Source of the DNA: an uncultured Christensenella sp.
GTDB lineage: Bacteria; Bacillota; Clostridia; Christensenellales; Borkfalkiaceae
NCBI GenBank assembly: GCA_910578765.1
Contig: CAJTRW010000004.1
Coordinates: 1 to 42,837, forward strand
DNA: 42,837 bases
Reading direction: 5' to 3'
Position 1 is the stretch's first letter; every line of letters begins with the position of its first letter. The translations under genes were made by a program, and so were the position numbers. A model generated the notes under the pieces. That model saw only the letters and a program-made list of their open reading frames with translations. It made no database searches and was not told the origin of the DNA. This document shows positions 25,108 to 33,614 of this stretch, piece by piece.

Positions 25108-25252
25108 TGTCACTCTTGTCACTTGTCACACCTTCTTTTCTTATTCTCTTTTTAATAGGCAAATATAAAAAGTACATATTTTCATTGACTTCTTAAAAAC
25201 CTATTTTTCAAGCAAAAGAACACCTGTGACAAGTGACAGTGTGACAAACGCC
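25108..25252. promoter_or_regulatory. GTCAC inverted-repeat element, copy A
   Basis: Perfect 14-base inverted repeat TGTCACTTGTCACA (25117..25130) / TGTGACAAGTGACA (25225..25238), with further GTCAC copies on the outside of each arm. The ~94-base AT-rich interval holds a core (25192..25212; minus strand TTGAAAAATAGG-T5-AAGA). The same arms and core recur at 41418..41545 upstream of the integrase. It fills the 192-base gap upstream of the late regulator. Function unknown; operator set or RNA leader are both possible. Confidence 0.7.
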
Positions 25253-25270
25253 GTTTTGCCACTGCTGCAA

Positions 25271-25570
25271 CTACTGCCCCGACTTCCCGAACATCTTCGG
25301 GTTGTCCCTGATAACCATATAAAGGGCGTTTGCCATTTCGTCCACCTTCTTTTCGTTGTGGTTTCTATATCCGAGATGGTCAAGAATAGCGTGAACCAGT
25401 TCATGCCAAAAGTCCGCTTCCATTTTGCCCCTGGCATTCGGATGAACTCTGATGACCAATTCCGTGTAGTCTATTTCTGCGGTGACATTTGCTTTGCCCA
25501 AAGTCAATTTGTCGGTGATTTCTACCCGATAGACCTTTCCACCGATTTTCACACTTTGCGGTATGTTCAT
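25271..25570 (-). CDS. Small SprT-like zinc metallopeptidase
   Basis: 99 residues. VYRVEITDKLTLGKANVTAEIDYTELVIRVHP gives a small beta sheet, followed by the HExxH motif in DFWHELVHAILDHLGY and a downstream EKKVDEMANALY with a potential third ligand. This resembles the short SprT/phage metallopeptidases found in early regions of Firmicute phages. Substrate unknown. Start at 25570 chosen for AAGGAAGGTG; the open frame upstream has no site. Confidence 0.75.
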   Translation of the reverse strand: MNIPQSVKIGGKVYRVEITDKLTLGKANVTAEIDYTELVIRVHPNARGKMEADFWHELVHAILDHLGYRNHNEKKVDEMANALYMVIRDNPKMFGKSGQ

Positions 25571-25590
25571 ATTTTTGCACCTTCCTTGTT

Positions 25591-26190
25591 TTAATTTATC
25601 CACCGCACGGTGGTTTCCCCAGTGAACCCCTTCACCCATACAAACCAGGCATAGGCAACGGCACTGGAAGTGATTTTGTCAAATTCGCCGTTCATAGCGC
25701 ACAGCAGTCTTGAACTTGAAACATAAACGATTCGGGGGGGGGTCTTTTGGAATAGTTCTTTCCTTGCTTTCCCTTCCAGGAATTGCAGTTTCAGGAACAT
25801 TGCAACCTTTCTTCCGTCCTTCACGCTTTCCAACGCCTTCTGCACAAATTCAAGTGCGTATTTGTACGGTGGATTTGTGATGATGTCCCCTTCGAAATCG
25901 TCCAGGGTATCTTTCAAGAAGTCGAGTGGTTCAGGGTCACCATACCCCCGATATATCAGATCGGTTGCAATGACATCGTGACCGTGCGCTTCGAACACCT
26001 TCGCAAGATGTCCTTCACCGCAGGCGCATTCCCAAATCGTATGGTGGAAATCTTCCTGTTCAAGCAGAAGTTCCGCTGCCTTCGGTTCGGTTGCATAGTA
26101 GTCATCCGATTGCCTTTCCCCTTCGGTGTGGTTCGATGCACCCAATGTCTTGTAGATACTATTTTGATTGCCCGACCAGTCTTTCGCCAT
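25591..26190 (-). CDS. N6-adenine DNA methyltransferase with a C9 homopolymer
   Basis: 199 residues. SAM-binding motif I region WECACGEGHLAKVFEAHGHDVIATDL and catalytic NPPY (DIITNPPYKYALEFV) identify an amino-methyltransferase of the phage type, probably protecting phage DNA from host restriction. The gene contains nine consecutive C on its coding strand (25734..25742), encoding the PP in KTPPRIVYV. Loss or gain of one base would remove the last ~55 residues, so it may be phase-variable. Start at 26190 is a guess among two close Met codons. Confidence 0.82.
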   Translation of the reverse strand: MAKDWSGNQNSIYKTLGASNHTEGERQSDDYYATEPKAAELLLEQEDFHHTIWECACGEGHLAKVFEAHGHDVIATDLIYRGYGDPEPLDFLKDTLDDFEGDIITNPPYKYALEFVQKALESVKDGRKVAMFLKLQFLEGKARKELFQKTPPRIVYVSSSRLLCAMNGEFDKITSSAVAYAWFVWVKGFTGETTVRWIN

Positions 26191-26488
26191 ATAGACCACC
26201 CCCTTTCTTCCCGAATATGATTTCGAATAAACGCTTTTGGTTTTTCTTCCGAATGCGTTCCGTTTTACCGTGAACCGCCAAATGATAGATTTTCGGATGC
26301 TTCACCTTCACAACTTCGATAATGGGCAACCACAAATCCAAAAGCGGTTGAATCATCGTTGTGATCTGCTCTGCGAAGTATTTGACCAATTCCACAATCT
26401 TTTCAATCGGTTCTTTGATCGTACCCCACAAGTTGTCAACTTCCTGACTTATGTCAACACTGTCTTTTCCGTTTTGTTCTTCGCACAT
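26159..26488 (-). CDS. Hypothetical phage protein
   Basis: 109 residues, helical, with an amphipathic hydrophobic middle (IKEPIEKIVELVKYFAEQITTMIQPLLDLWLPIIEVV) and basic C-terminus (KTERIRKKNQKRLFEIIFGKK). No family recognised; similar small proteins occur in Clostridial phage early regions. Start at 26488, preceded by AAGGGGG at good spacing. Overlaps the methyltransferase start by ~32 bases. Confidence 0.55.
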   Translation of the reverse strand: MCEEQNGKDSVDISQEVDNLWGTIKEPIEKIVELVKYFAEQITTMIQPLLDLWLPIIEVVKVKHPKIYHLAVHGKTERIRKKNQKRLFEIIFGKKGGGLYGERLVGQSK

Positions 26489-26684
26489 GCGTTTCACCCC
26501 CTTCTTCCTGTTCTTTCTGTTTGTTCTGTTCTTCTATGCGGTGAAGTGTATGGTTCAAAATCTGCGTTGCCCAAACCGTCATGAAATAATACATTCGATA
26601 GGCTTCTTCCATTTCGTCCGTCACACTCAACCGGCAAACGCATCCTTCAAGCATTCGAAGGGCATTTTCCTTTTCTCTATCCAT
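26454..26684 (-). CDS. Hypothetical phage protein
   Basis: 76 residues, helical and highly charged (MDREKENALRMLEGCVCRLSVTDEMEEAYRMYYFMTVWATQILNH..., Lys/Glu/Arg-rich end). No family recognised. Starts shortly after the end of the next upstream small gene and overlaps the gene below by 35 bases. Confidence 0.5.
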   Translation of the reverse strand: MDREKENALRMLEGCVCRLSVTDEMEEAYRMYYFMTVWATQILNHTLHRIEEQNKQKEQEEGGETHVRRTKRKRQC

Positions 26685-26916
26685 TGTCATCACCGTCCTT
26701 GTTTAATGGTTTCAACCCTGGGCATTTTCGCTGTCTGCACCTGTGGGTTTCGATTAGACCTTCCGTCAAATATCCGTTGTGTGGTCTGCATTCCGCAACT
26801 GGATAGAAAGTCATGTTGCCGTCTATCAACTGGAATTTTTCCTTTTGCTTCGGCGGTCTGTTTTTCAAGCGTTCTTTTCTGCGCCTGTACTGTGCTTTGC
26901 GGTTTCCGTTCCCCAT
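26677..26916 (-). CDS. Hypothetical small basic phage protein
   Basis: 79 residues. Strongly basic N-terminus (MGNGNRKAQYRRRKERLKNRPPKQKEKFQL) and a C-terminal part with Cys/His residues (VAECRPHNGYLTEGLIETHRCRQRKC) that could bind zinc. No family recognised. A second frame in the same region is taken as a shadow. Starts immediately before the stop of the gene upstream. Confidence 0.5.
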   Translation of the reverse strand: MGNGNRKAQYRRRKERLKNRPPKQKEKFQLIDGNMTFYPVAECRPHNGYLTEGLIETHRCRQRKCPGLKPLNKDGDDNG

Positions 26917-27111
26917 TCATCCATCACCGCCTTTCTTGTCGTATTCCTGGCGTTCTTTTTCGTGGGCGCATCCTGCCATGACACACTTGTCAACAAAGAA
27001 TTGCATGTCGATGGCAGCATCAATCCCACTATTGTTCGCTTTCAAAAATTCGTCCGATTTTGGTTTCCCGATGGGACATTCACGGATGCAATAAAGGCTG
27101 TATTTGGTCAT
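26917..27111 (-). CDS. Hypothetical Cys-containing small phage protein
   Basis: 64 residues: MTKYSLYCIRECPIGKPKSDEFLKANNSGIDAAIDMQFFVDKCVMAGC... Four Cys in CxxxC and CxxxxC spacing suggest a small metal-binding fold. Good ribosome binding site AAAGGACGGTG and ATGA overlap with the primase-helicase stop. Unknown function. Confidence 0.6.
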   Translation of the reverse strand: MTKYSLYCIRECPIGKPKSDEFLKANNSGIDAAIDMQFFVDKCVMAGCAHEKERQEYDKKGGDG

Positions 27112-29015
27112 TCTTCACCGTCCTTTGTCACTTCTACATAGACCCTGTGACGGTTTTTTCCAACCCTTATTTGTGCGGTATCATACCCACGCAAACGCTT
27201 GATCTGCTTCGTACATTCCATCTGCGACACCGCTTGATAGCCATTCACCGTGCAAAATGCAGAATATTTTTCAAAGACCACACCCACACTTTCGTTTAGA
27301 ATTTGGATGCCGTTTTCTTCACAGTGATTCAAAAACGCCTTGACAGGGTTGTTCATTTCTTCGTATTCGGCAACTTCGACCTTGACCTTTTCGGATTCGG
27401 TGAACGCCTGGCGTTTGATGACTTCTTTCAAAGACTTCAACCCCAACTGAATCAGGTATTCCATAACTTCCTGCGCCTGCAATTTATAAGTGATTGCAGA
27501 ATCGTAGTCAGGATCATCCGCCGAAAACCGTGCATCGAACGGAACAATCAACAATCTGCGAAGAACCGCACCTGTTTTGTCCTTTATCCTGGGGATGTTG
27601 TTTGCCGAAAAAAGCATTTTTGCGTGGTTGTTGAATTCGAACGGTCTTTCCCCTTTGCGTTGCACCTGAATTCTGTTGCCTGTGACCAGTTTCTTGAACA
27701 CCGATGCATTCACAATGAATTCGTCCGAAATATCGTCACCGATGTTTGCCAACTTTCCGAACAATTCTGCGTTTTGAAACTTCGCATCCAATTCCTTCAA
27801 ATCAAGGGAAGAAATGTTTTCTTCACCCAAGACATTTTGAATCATAGTCAAGAAGGTGGATTTTCCGTTCGCCCCTTCGCCTGTCAGAATGAAGGCTTTG
27901 CCACCGCCAAGTGTATTCGAACGGTAGAAGCAAGACCCGATGCATTCATTCAGAATGGTTCTGATTTGCTTGTCGTGACACGCAATCTTGTCAAGCGTGT
28001 TGTCTGCCAGTTCCGAATATGCGCTTTCATTGAAGTCCCAGGGAATGCGGTTCGTCAAAACCATTTCGGGACTAAACGAACGAAGTTCCCCTGTGTCGAG
28101 ATTGAAAACGCCGTTGCGGAAGGCAATCAAATTCGGTTTCGCCGGTTCTGTGTTTTCCATTATCAGAATTTGCAGATATGCCAACACTTCCGACCTTTTT
28201 GCCCTTGACAGACTGGGAATGTGCTGAATCATGATGGCTTCCAATTCGTCCTGTCCGCTGACATAGATGCCGTCTTTGTACACATACAACTGCCCATTGA
28301 TTTTGATGATGCGGTTGTTGTTCTTGATATAAGTTGCAAATTTGTCGTGAAGGAAGGTTTGTCCTTTGAAGAAAATCGGTTTGTGGAATGCGCTATCACG
28401 CAAGATCACATCCAATTCGCTTTCCGACAAAGGGTCTTTCAGAATGTATTTGTTGATAATCCTGATTGTTTCCCTTGCTTCTTCCACGCTGTAATCGTTC
28501 GCCTGCAAGGTCAATATGTAATTGAACAAAGACTGGTTGCGCCCTTCGCCTGCTTTCATATCAAGGAATTCGGTGTTGCACTTTATGGGAAACAACCACT
28601 TCGGCAATTCCTGATATTCTTCATCGTCCAAAATGTCGTACAGCACCACCCTTTCCTTGCCTTCGATTTTCAAAACTTCATAGCAGTTTTTGAATCCCGA
28701 TTTGATGTCCGCAATCAGACCGCAGGACAGTTTGGTTTTGGTGTAGCACTTGTCAACCTTGCTGTTCTTGAACAGAAAGTGCATTCCCGAACGGCTTTGA
28801 AGAACTTTACAGCGGATGTTTTCACCGTCACAGATGTCAAGCAATAGGTTTGATTGTTCCATATCGTCAACATCAATCAAGATTGCATCCGATGCAAGAA
28901 TGCCTGCGAATTCGTCCAAATCTTTCACTTCATCGTAGGTTTTGAAATCCGTCCGCCCTTTGAAGGTTTCCACGCACTTCTTGTTTTTTGTTTTCACATA
29001 TCCCTTGAAAAACAT
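27108..29015 (-). CDS. Primase-helicase, D5/SF3 family
   Basis: 635-residue replication protein. N-terminal primase-like region (DAILIDVDDMEQSNLLLD, VLQSRSGMHFLFKN), primase C-terminal helical region (EGRNQSLFNYILTLQANDYS), then an SF3 helicase core: Walker A TGEGANGKSTF (~385), ANIGDDISDEF (Walker B area), and sensor FSANNIPRIKDKTGAVLRRLLIVPF, with a D5-type C-terminal domain (PVKAFLNHCEENGI). It should load and unwind the phage origin. ATGA coupling to the small gene after it; one base after the gene upstream. Confidence 0.9.
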   Translation of the reverse strand: MFFKGYVKTKNKKCVETFKGRTDFKTYDEVKDLDEFAGILASDAILIDVDDMEQSNLLLDICDGENIRCKVLQSRSGMHFLFKNSKVDKCYTKTKLSCGLIADIKSGFKNCYEVLKIEGKERVVLYDILDDEEYQELPKWLFPIKCNTEFLDMKAGEGRNQSLFNYILTLQANDYSVEEARETIRIINKYILKDPLSESELDVILRDSAFHKPIFFKGQTFLHDKFATYIKNNNRIIKINGQLYVYKDGIYVSGQDELEAIMIQHIPSLSRAKRSEVLAYLQILIMENTEPAKPNLIAFRNGVFNLDTGELRSFSPEMVLTNRIPWDFNESAYSELADNTLDKIACHDKQIRTILNECIGSCFYRSNTLGGGKAFILTGEGANGKSTFLTMIQNVLGEENISSLDLKELDAKFQNAELFGKLANIGDDISDEFIVNASVFKKLVTGNRIQVQRKGERPFEFNNHAKMLFSANNIPRIKDKTGAVLRRLLIVPFDARFSADDPDYDSAITYKLQAQEVMEYLIQLGLKSLKEVIKRQAFTESEKVKVEVAEYEEMNNPVKAFLNHCEENGIQILNESVGVVFEKYSAFCTVNGYQAVSQMECTKQIKRLRGYDTAQIRVGKNRHRVYVEVTKDGEE

Positions 29016-29016
29016 G

Positions 29017-29472
29017 TCACACCCCGACTTTCGCCATGTATTGTTCTAAAAGTTCAATATTTTCAGCGTACTTTGAAATCAAACGGCGGTTGCGCTTTAC
29101 TTCGTCAAGGCTTTGTCTGCTCTGCGCTTTTTGCCACAACAGGTCATTCCTTGCTGCCGAAAGTTCGTCTGCCGTTGCTCTAACCCCCGAAGGGTGTTTC
29201 CCTGTCGCAATAAGTTCAAGGGTTTCGGATGCTTTCTGTGAAGATTCCGCATATTTTTTGGAACAAGTTTTCAAGGCTGTTTCGCACAATTCCTTTGCAT
29301 CCACAAAGTGCTTTTTCAATTCGTGAATAGTTTCGGAAGTGCAATTTTTAACCGCCAACGGAAACACAATCTTCGCATCCCTTTTGGTGCAGGGGAAGAA
29401 AAATGCACAGTTCAATTCCATGAAGCATTCGCCCCCTGATTCGTTTACATAGTCGATTCGTAATTTTTCCAT
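29017..29472 (-). CDS. Hypothetical phage protein between polymerase and primase
   Basis: 151 residues. N-terminal beta part (GGECFMELNCAFFFPCTKRDAKIVFPLAVK) followed by long helices with coiled-coil character (SETIHELKKHFVDAKELCETALKTCSKKYAESSQKASETLEL, LLWQKAQSRQSLDEVKRNRRLISKYAENIELLEQYM). No family recognised; lies within the replication module and probably acts with its neighbours. Confidence 0.6.
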   Translation of the reverse strand: MEKLRIDYVNESGGECFMELNCAFFFPCTKRDAKIVFPLAVKNCTSETIHELKKHFVDAKELCETALKTCSKKYAESSQKASETLELIATGKHPSGVRATADELSAARNDLLWQKAQSRQSLDEVKRNRRLISKYAENIELLEQYMAKVGV

Positions 29473-29478
29473 TTTCCT

Positions 29479-31194
29479 TTACACTCCAAAGTCTTGTAGT
29501 CTTTTTTCTGCCAAATCCACATACCACTGTTTGTCAAGGTCTGTGGGGCATTTAACCCCATTCACGCTTTCATTGAAGAAAAAGCAATGTTCGGGACTGT
29601 TTGCGATTTTTTCAGGTTTGCCCCTGCGAATGCTGACTTTGAACACGCCAGGATCGGTTGCCTTCTTCGAAGCGAAGATGCGAACACACTTTTCCTTGAT
29701 TTCTCTGTCACCGTGCAGAATGCACCTGTATTTGTTTGAAATTTTGCTGACAAGTTGAAATTCCTTCAATTCGTCACACTGTCCGATGGTCTGTTGAACC
29801 GGAACGCCTTTCATCATGTAGTCCACCAGTGCTTTGTTGACAATCGGCAAATCGTAATCGAGCGCAGACAACTTTTTGACATACGCACCTTTGCTTTTAA
29901 CCGCCCCAGTTTCACGGTCAACTATCAGATAGTTGTTCACATCCTTTTGGAAGATTTCCCCGAAATATGTGTCGAAGTCCATCTTCATTCCAGTCCGCTT
30001 TTCCCATTCGGACACAACGCTGTCGAGAATATCGAAATCGTTTTCATAGTCCAAAAGTTCGTAGATCAGACCGTCCGTGTTGTTCTGTATCAGGCGAATT
30101 GTTGCGCTGTATGGTTCGATGTGTTCAACCAGGTCAAGCAACATCATCTGACCGTTGATGCAGATGCTATTGTTCGACATAGGGTCATACAACGCAGAAC
30201 CTTTCTGTTTCATCTGTCCCGAAATGGCGTTGTCCATAATCTTGAATGGCAACCTTGCCTTCTTGTCACCCTTCCGTTTGAATTCGATGTTGCTATCGTG
30301 GATGAATTCGAAGTTTTCAGGTTTATCCATCACCCTGTAACCGAAATGAAATTGTTTCTGTTGACTGGGATAATAGGCAGTGACATCGACAATCAAGAAC
30401 ACGCCCTTCCGATGGCATTTTGGAATTGCACCGTGACCACCGCCCCACGAAAAGGTGTGTGGAACACCGGCAACAATCACTTCATCCTGCTTTTTCTTGT
30501 AGTCGTGATTTTCGGGATTCTTGTACCAGTCCGCAATGTGCTTGTATTTTTTGATGTCAAGGCAGTCCACCAAAGGAAAATCGAATTCGTCATCGAAGGT
30601 TTCCCCTTTACGATTTCCGCCGAGAATTTCCGCTGCCAGTTGCGCTTTGGTTTTGCTGATTGACGATATAGGCAAATTGAAATGCTTGATGAAATACATC
30701 ATTGTGTTGAATTCGTCAATGCGTTGCAGAAAAATTTCAATCGTTTCCTGCACATCATTTCGGCAGTAGTCAATGACATCTTGAATTTCCGCTTCCGTCA
30801 GTTTTCTGTCTATTTCAAACGGAACATCGGATTCCTTGATGCTGTGTCCCATAAACCCTTCGAAAGATTTCAGACCCCTGTCGGTGTTCAACATCACATC
30901 GTAGTTCAGAAGGGGAACTTTGCCGAGCATCGAAGAATACTTCCACCCTGGTTGTTCTTTCTTGATGATGAAATCGTTGATTTTCTTCGGGTCAAATCCG
31001 CAAAGTATGCCTTTCAAGATGTACTGGTCATAATGCCGATTGTTGAACCCTGCCCAAATTTCGTTTTTGTTCGCTTCGTATAACGCTTCCAAACCTTCGG
31101 GATCATTCACAATGACATGTTCTTTTCGGTTCTGCATATCGAGAACGACAACCAACCAATCGTATTTGAACACTTCGAAATCGTAAAAAAGCAT
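29479..31194 (-). CDS. Family B-type DNA polymerase
   Basis: 571 residues. Exonuclease motifs: FYDFEVFKYDWL (Exo I, DxE), AGFNNRHYDQYIL (Exo II) and IDYCRNDVQETIEIF (Exo III, YxxxD). Polymerase motifs: IVDVTAYYPSQ (A), MSNNSICINGQ (B) and QNNTDGLIY (C). Motif C is NTD rather than the usual DTD, as seen in some compact phage polymerases. Shorter than most family B enzymes. Should replicate the phage genome with the D5 helicase. Ribosome binding site AAAGGAAGGTG. Confidence 0.85.
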   Translation of the reverse strand: MLFYDFEVFKYDWLVVVLDMQNRKEHVIVNDPEGLEALYEANKNEIWAGFNNRHYDQYILKGILCGFDPKKINDFIIKKEQPGWKYSSMLGKVPLLNYDVMLNTDRGLKSFEGFMGHSIKESDVPFEIDRKLTEAEIQDVIDYCRNDVQETIEIFLQRIDEFNTMMYFIKHFNLPISSISKTKAQLAAEILGGNRKGETFDDEFDFPLVDCLDIKKYKHIADWYKNPENHDYKKKQDEVIVAGVPHTFSWGGGHGAIPKCHRKGVFLIVDVTAYYPSQQKQFHFGYRVMDKPENFEFIHDSNIEFKRKGDKKARLPFKIMDNAISGQMKQKGSALYDPMSNNSICINGQMMLLDLVEHIEPYSATIRLIQNNTDGLIYELLDYENDFDILDSVVSEWEKRTGMKMDFDTYFGEIFQKDVNNYLIVDRETGAVKSKGAYVKKLSALDYDLPIVNKALVDYMMKGVPVQQTIGQCDELKEFQLVSKISNKYRCILHGDREIKEKCVRIFASKKATDPGVFKVSIRRGKPEKIANSPEHCFFFNESVNGVKCPTDLDKQWYVDLAEKRLQDFGV

Positions 31195-31209
31195 TGTTTC
31201 ACCTTCCTT

Positions 31210-31248
31210 TCAAAAAGGTTCGGGGGTGAGATGGAACACCCCACCCCT
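31210..31248 (-). terminator. Hairpin between DUF669-like gene and polymerase
   Basis: GGGGTG/CACCCC stem with an 8-base loop (31222..31242) inside an AAAAGG/CCTTTT outer stem; on the minus strand it ends in CCTTTTTG. Probably an intra-operon attenuator lowering polymerase expression. Confidence 0.45.
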
Positions 31249-31263
31249 TTTCCTTTCCGCCGT

Positions 31264-31731
31264 TTAATCTTCGAGTTCGAAAACTTCCGTGATTTCGTAT
31301 TTTGCGAATCCGTTCTTGCCTTCGCTGTACTTCAACGCAAATTCCAGGTTGCCGTTGACCGCTTCGAAAACATCCATCAGCAAATTGCCGTACTGCTTGT
31401 ATGTATCGAAAACGATGTCAATGCCCGAATCGAGCGAACGAAGGAATTCGTTGATGATGTGGATTTGGAAACCCTGCGTGACCACCTGGTTCATGAAAAT
31501 CCTGCTTCCCTTGAATTCGCCGTCAACGACCTTGAACCAAACGCTGACCATCGGGTCACCTGCTTTGGATGCCGTCAGTTCCAATTTGTCGATTGCAACT
31601 TCGTAGTCCCCGAAAGGCACTTCCTTATAAGAACCGCCGTTTTCGGCTGCCGTCTTTACATCTTCCGCAAGACCCTTCGTGTCAATCGTCTTGTCGAACT
31701 TGTCCCAAATGTTATTGCTGTTGTTTGCCAT
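31264..31731 (-). CDS. DUF669-like phage protein (possible ssDNA-binding/annealing partner)
   Basis: 155 residues with the DUF669 pattern: KEVPFGDYEVAIDKLELTASKAGDPMVSVWFKVVDGEFKGSRIFMNQVV, FNEFLRSLDSG, and an acidic C-terminal end (EVFELED) reminiscent of single-strand-binding proteins. In phages it lies next to Sak4-like ATPases, as here, suggesting a role in recombination or as an SSB; that is inference. Start at 31731 (MANNSNN) after AAAGGATGG. Confidence 0.75.
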   Translation of the reverse strand: MANNSNNIWDKFDKTIDTKGLAEDVKTAAENGGSYKEVPFGDYEVAIDKLELTASKAGDPMVSVWFKVVDGEFKGSRIFMNQVVTQGFQIHIINEFLRSLDSGIDIVFDTYKQYGNLLMDVFEAVNGNLEFALKYSEGKNGFAKYEITEVFELED

Positions 31732-31784
31732 GATTTTTACCATCCTTTAATAAATTTTTATTTTTTGATTTTTGGTTTTGTGGT

Positions 31785-33614
31785 TTACTCTGCCGACCTG
31801 GATTTTCTGACCCTTCTGATCGGCGTTGCTTCGGTGCTGCTTGCTTCCTGGGGTGCGATTTCACCAACCGGCTTTTTATCGTCCCAAGGGGGCGTGTTGT
31901 CATCCTGCGCTTCAACAGGTGCGCCCTTCGCTTCCGTTGCACTGTCGGGCGTTTCTGCCCTTCTGCGTGTTCTTCTTGTCGGTTGTTCCGTTACAGTTTC
32001 CGAATGCACTTCCTGGGGCGCAGAATCGCCGTCAGAAGGCTTTTCCGCTTCCGCAGGCGCAGTTGCCTGAACCGCCTGAACTTCTTCCGTCTGAACCGCT
32101 TTCGGCTTGTCCTGTGCCGTTCTTGTTGCCTTCTTTGCTGCGTTCTTGTTCGCTTCGTCATACACTCTGAAAAGTGCGTTGACATCAAGCGGAATGTCTT
32201 TCGCATCGACCTTTAATCTGCCACCGCCGAAGATGACTTCGTTCGACTTAAAACAGAAGGTGCGGACACTGCCGTCTGCAACGATTCTTGCAACCAAGTC
32301 CACCATGCCGGCAACTTTGTTTGCGACCTTTTCCTGCAAGTTCGGCTTGATTGCCGTGATTTTGTCACCGCCCTTTTTGGTGATGTCCTTGCTTGTATCT
32401 TCGTGCGAAATCAAGATGATGTTTTCATATTCGAGATTAACAAGCCTTTTCAGCGTGTTCAGGAATTCGGTTCTGACCTTATCCCACGCCTTGAAGGAAT
32501 CGTCCGATTCGTGGGTGATTCCCATCTGACCGCACATGTACACACGGCAGTATTCGTACAAATCTTCAACCAAGTCAACGACAATGGTTTTGAAGGTGTT
32601 GCCTTTCTTTTCGAGTTCGGCAACGACATCCTTGAAGGCTTCCCACGCTGCGGTGCGTTTGGTCATTCTGCCTTCGACCTTCACTTCGTCCTTGATGTGG
32701 ATGTACGGTGCATCAACGAATTTGATGTTTCCGTCCGTGTTGAGCATAAGCGGATCGGGGAATGCGTTTGCAAAGGTGGTCTTTCCGCTGAAAGGTGCGC
32801 CATAAATCCAAATGACACGCTTTTCCACCTTTTCGATGTTTCTTCTTTCATTTTTGGGTAACAACATAAATGAATCTCCTTTTTCACAAAAATTTTGGTA
32901 TTCGCAGTATCTGCAAAGGTATGAAGGATTTTTTTCAAATGCCTTCGTTTCGTTGATCGTCTTGATTTCCTGAAACCATTCGGTCACCCTTTCCGACTGG
33001 TAGTCTATCTTGACGATTTTGATTTCTTTCTGACCGAGTTCTTCCAAAATTCTTCTGCGGAATTCGGTCAGGCTTTCCGTTTTCTTTTGCTTCGAATTTA
33101 CTTTCGGAACAAACACGAAGAACAGATTTCTGATGTGCTTTCCAGGGTGTGTCTTTTCGAAAAAATGTTTGTACAAATGCAACTGCTTCGATTCTTTGTA
33201 ATGCTGTACATTGTTCGAATACTTGAAGTCATAGATGTCAAACATGTTCGGAACTTCAACGCCCCTTTCAAACACGGTTGCCGGCGCAAGAAGGTCAATG
33301 AAACCGATGAAATCATCGTCCTGGATTTCCACTTCGTATTCCCCAGGCGGAAGAAGTTTTTTCGCCTTCGGAATCAGGTATTCCAATTTGATTGCTTCGT
33401 TGATGTGACCTTCGTCAATTATCGGGAACGACATGAAATATTCTTCGATTGCTTCTTTGACACCCTTTTCAATGCCTGTGTGCAACGCCGTTCCGACAAT
33501 CAGTGGGTTGTCAGGCTCTGTCGATGCTATCGTGTCAATTTCGTCAAGATAACGCATTTTGAACTTGAATTTGCATTTTTCAAAGCATTCAACCCTGCTA
33601 TGGGAATATTGCAT
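31785..33614 (-). CDS. Cas4-like nuclease fused to a Sak4-type RecA-like ATPase
   Basis: 609 residues, two enzymes in one chain. Residues 1-~255 are a PD-(D/E)XK nuclease with four cluster cysteines (Cys 10 and LCRYCEYQNFC near 245), GTALHTGIEKGV, FIGFIDLL, IYDFKY (DxK) and QLHLYKHFF (QxxxY): a Cas4/RecB exonuclease with Fe-S cluster. Residues ~265-500 are a P-loop ATPase: Walker A GAPFSGKTTFANAF, TIVVDLVEDLYEY, like phage Sak4. The last ~110 residues are disordered, Ala/Glu/Thr-rich, ending near PPWDD and a basic tip. Likely resects and anneals or exchanges strands (inference). Strong AAGGGGGTG site at 33614, 88 bases inside the VRR-NUC gene. Confidence 0.82.
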   Translation of the reverse strand: MQYSHSRVECFEKCKFKFKMRYLDEIDTIASTEPDNPLIVGTALHTGIEKGVKEAIEEYFMSFPIIDEGHINEAIKLEYLIPKAKKLLPPGEYEVEIQDDDFIGFIDLLAPATVFERGVEVPNMFDIYDFKYSNNVQHYKESKQLHLYKHFFEKTHPGKHIRNLFFVFVPKVNSKQKKTESLTEFRRRILEELGQKEIKIVKIDYQSERVTEWFQEIKTINETKAFEKNPSYLCRYCEYQNFCEKGDSFMLLPKNERRNIEKVEKRVIWIYGAPFSGKTTFANAFPDPLMLNTDGNIKFVDAPYIHIKDEVKVEGRMTKRTAAWEAFKDVVAELEKKGNTFKTIVVDLVEDLYEYCRVYMCGQMGITHESDDSFKAWDKVRTEFLNTLKRLVNLEYENIILISHEDTSKDITKKGGDKITAIKPNLQEKVANKVAGMVDLVARIVADGSVRTFCFKSNEVIFGGGRLKVDAKDIPLDVNALFRVYDEANKNAAKKATRTAQDKPKAVQTEEVQAVQATAPAEAEKPSDGDSAPQEVHSETVTEQPTRRTRRRAETPDSATEAKGAPVEAQDDNTPPWDDKKPVGEIAPQEASSTEATPIRRVRKSRSAE

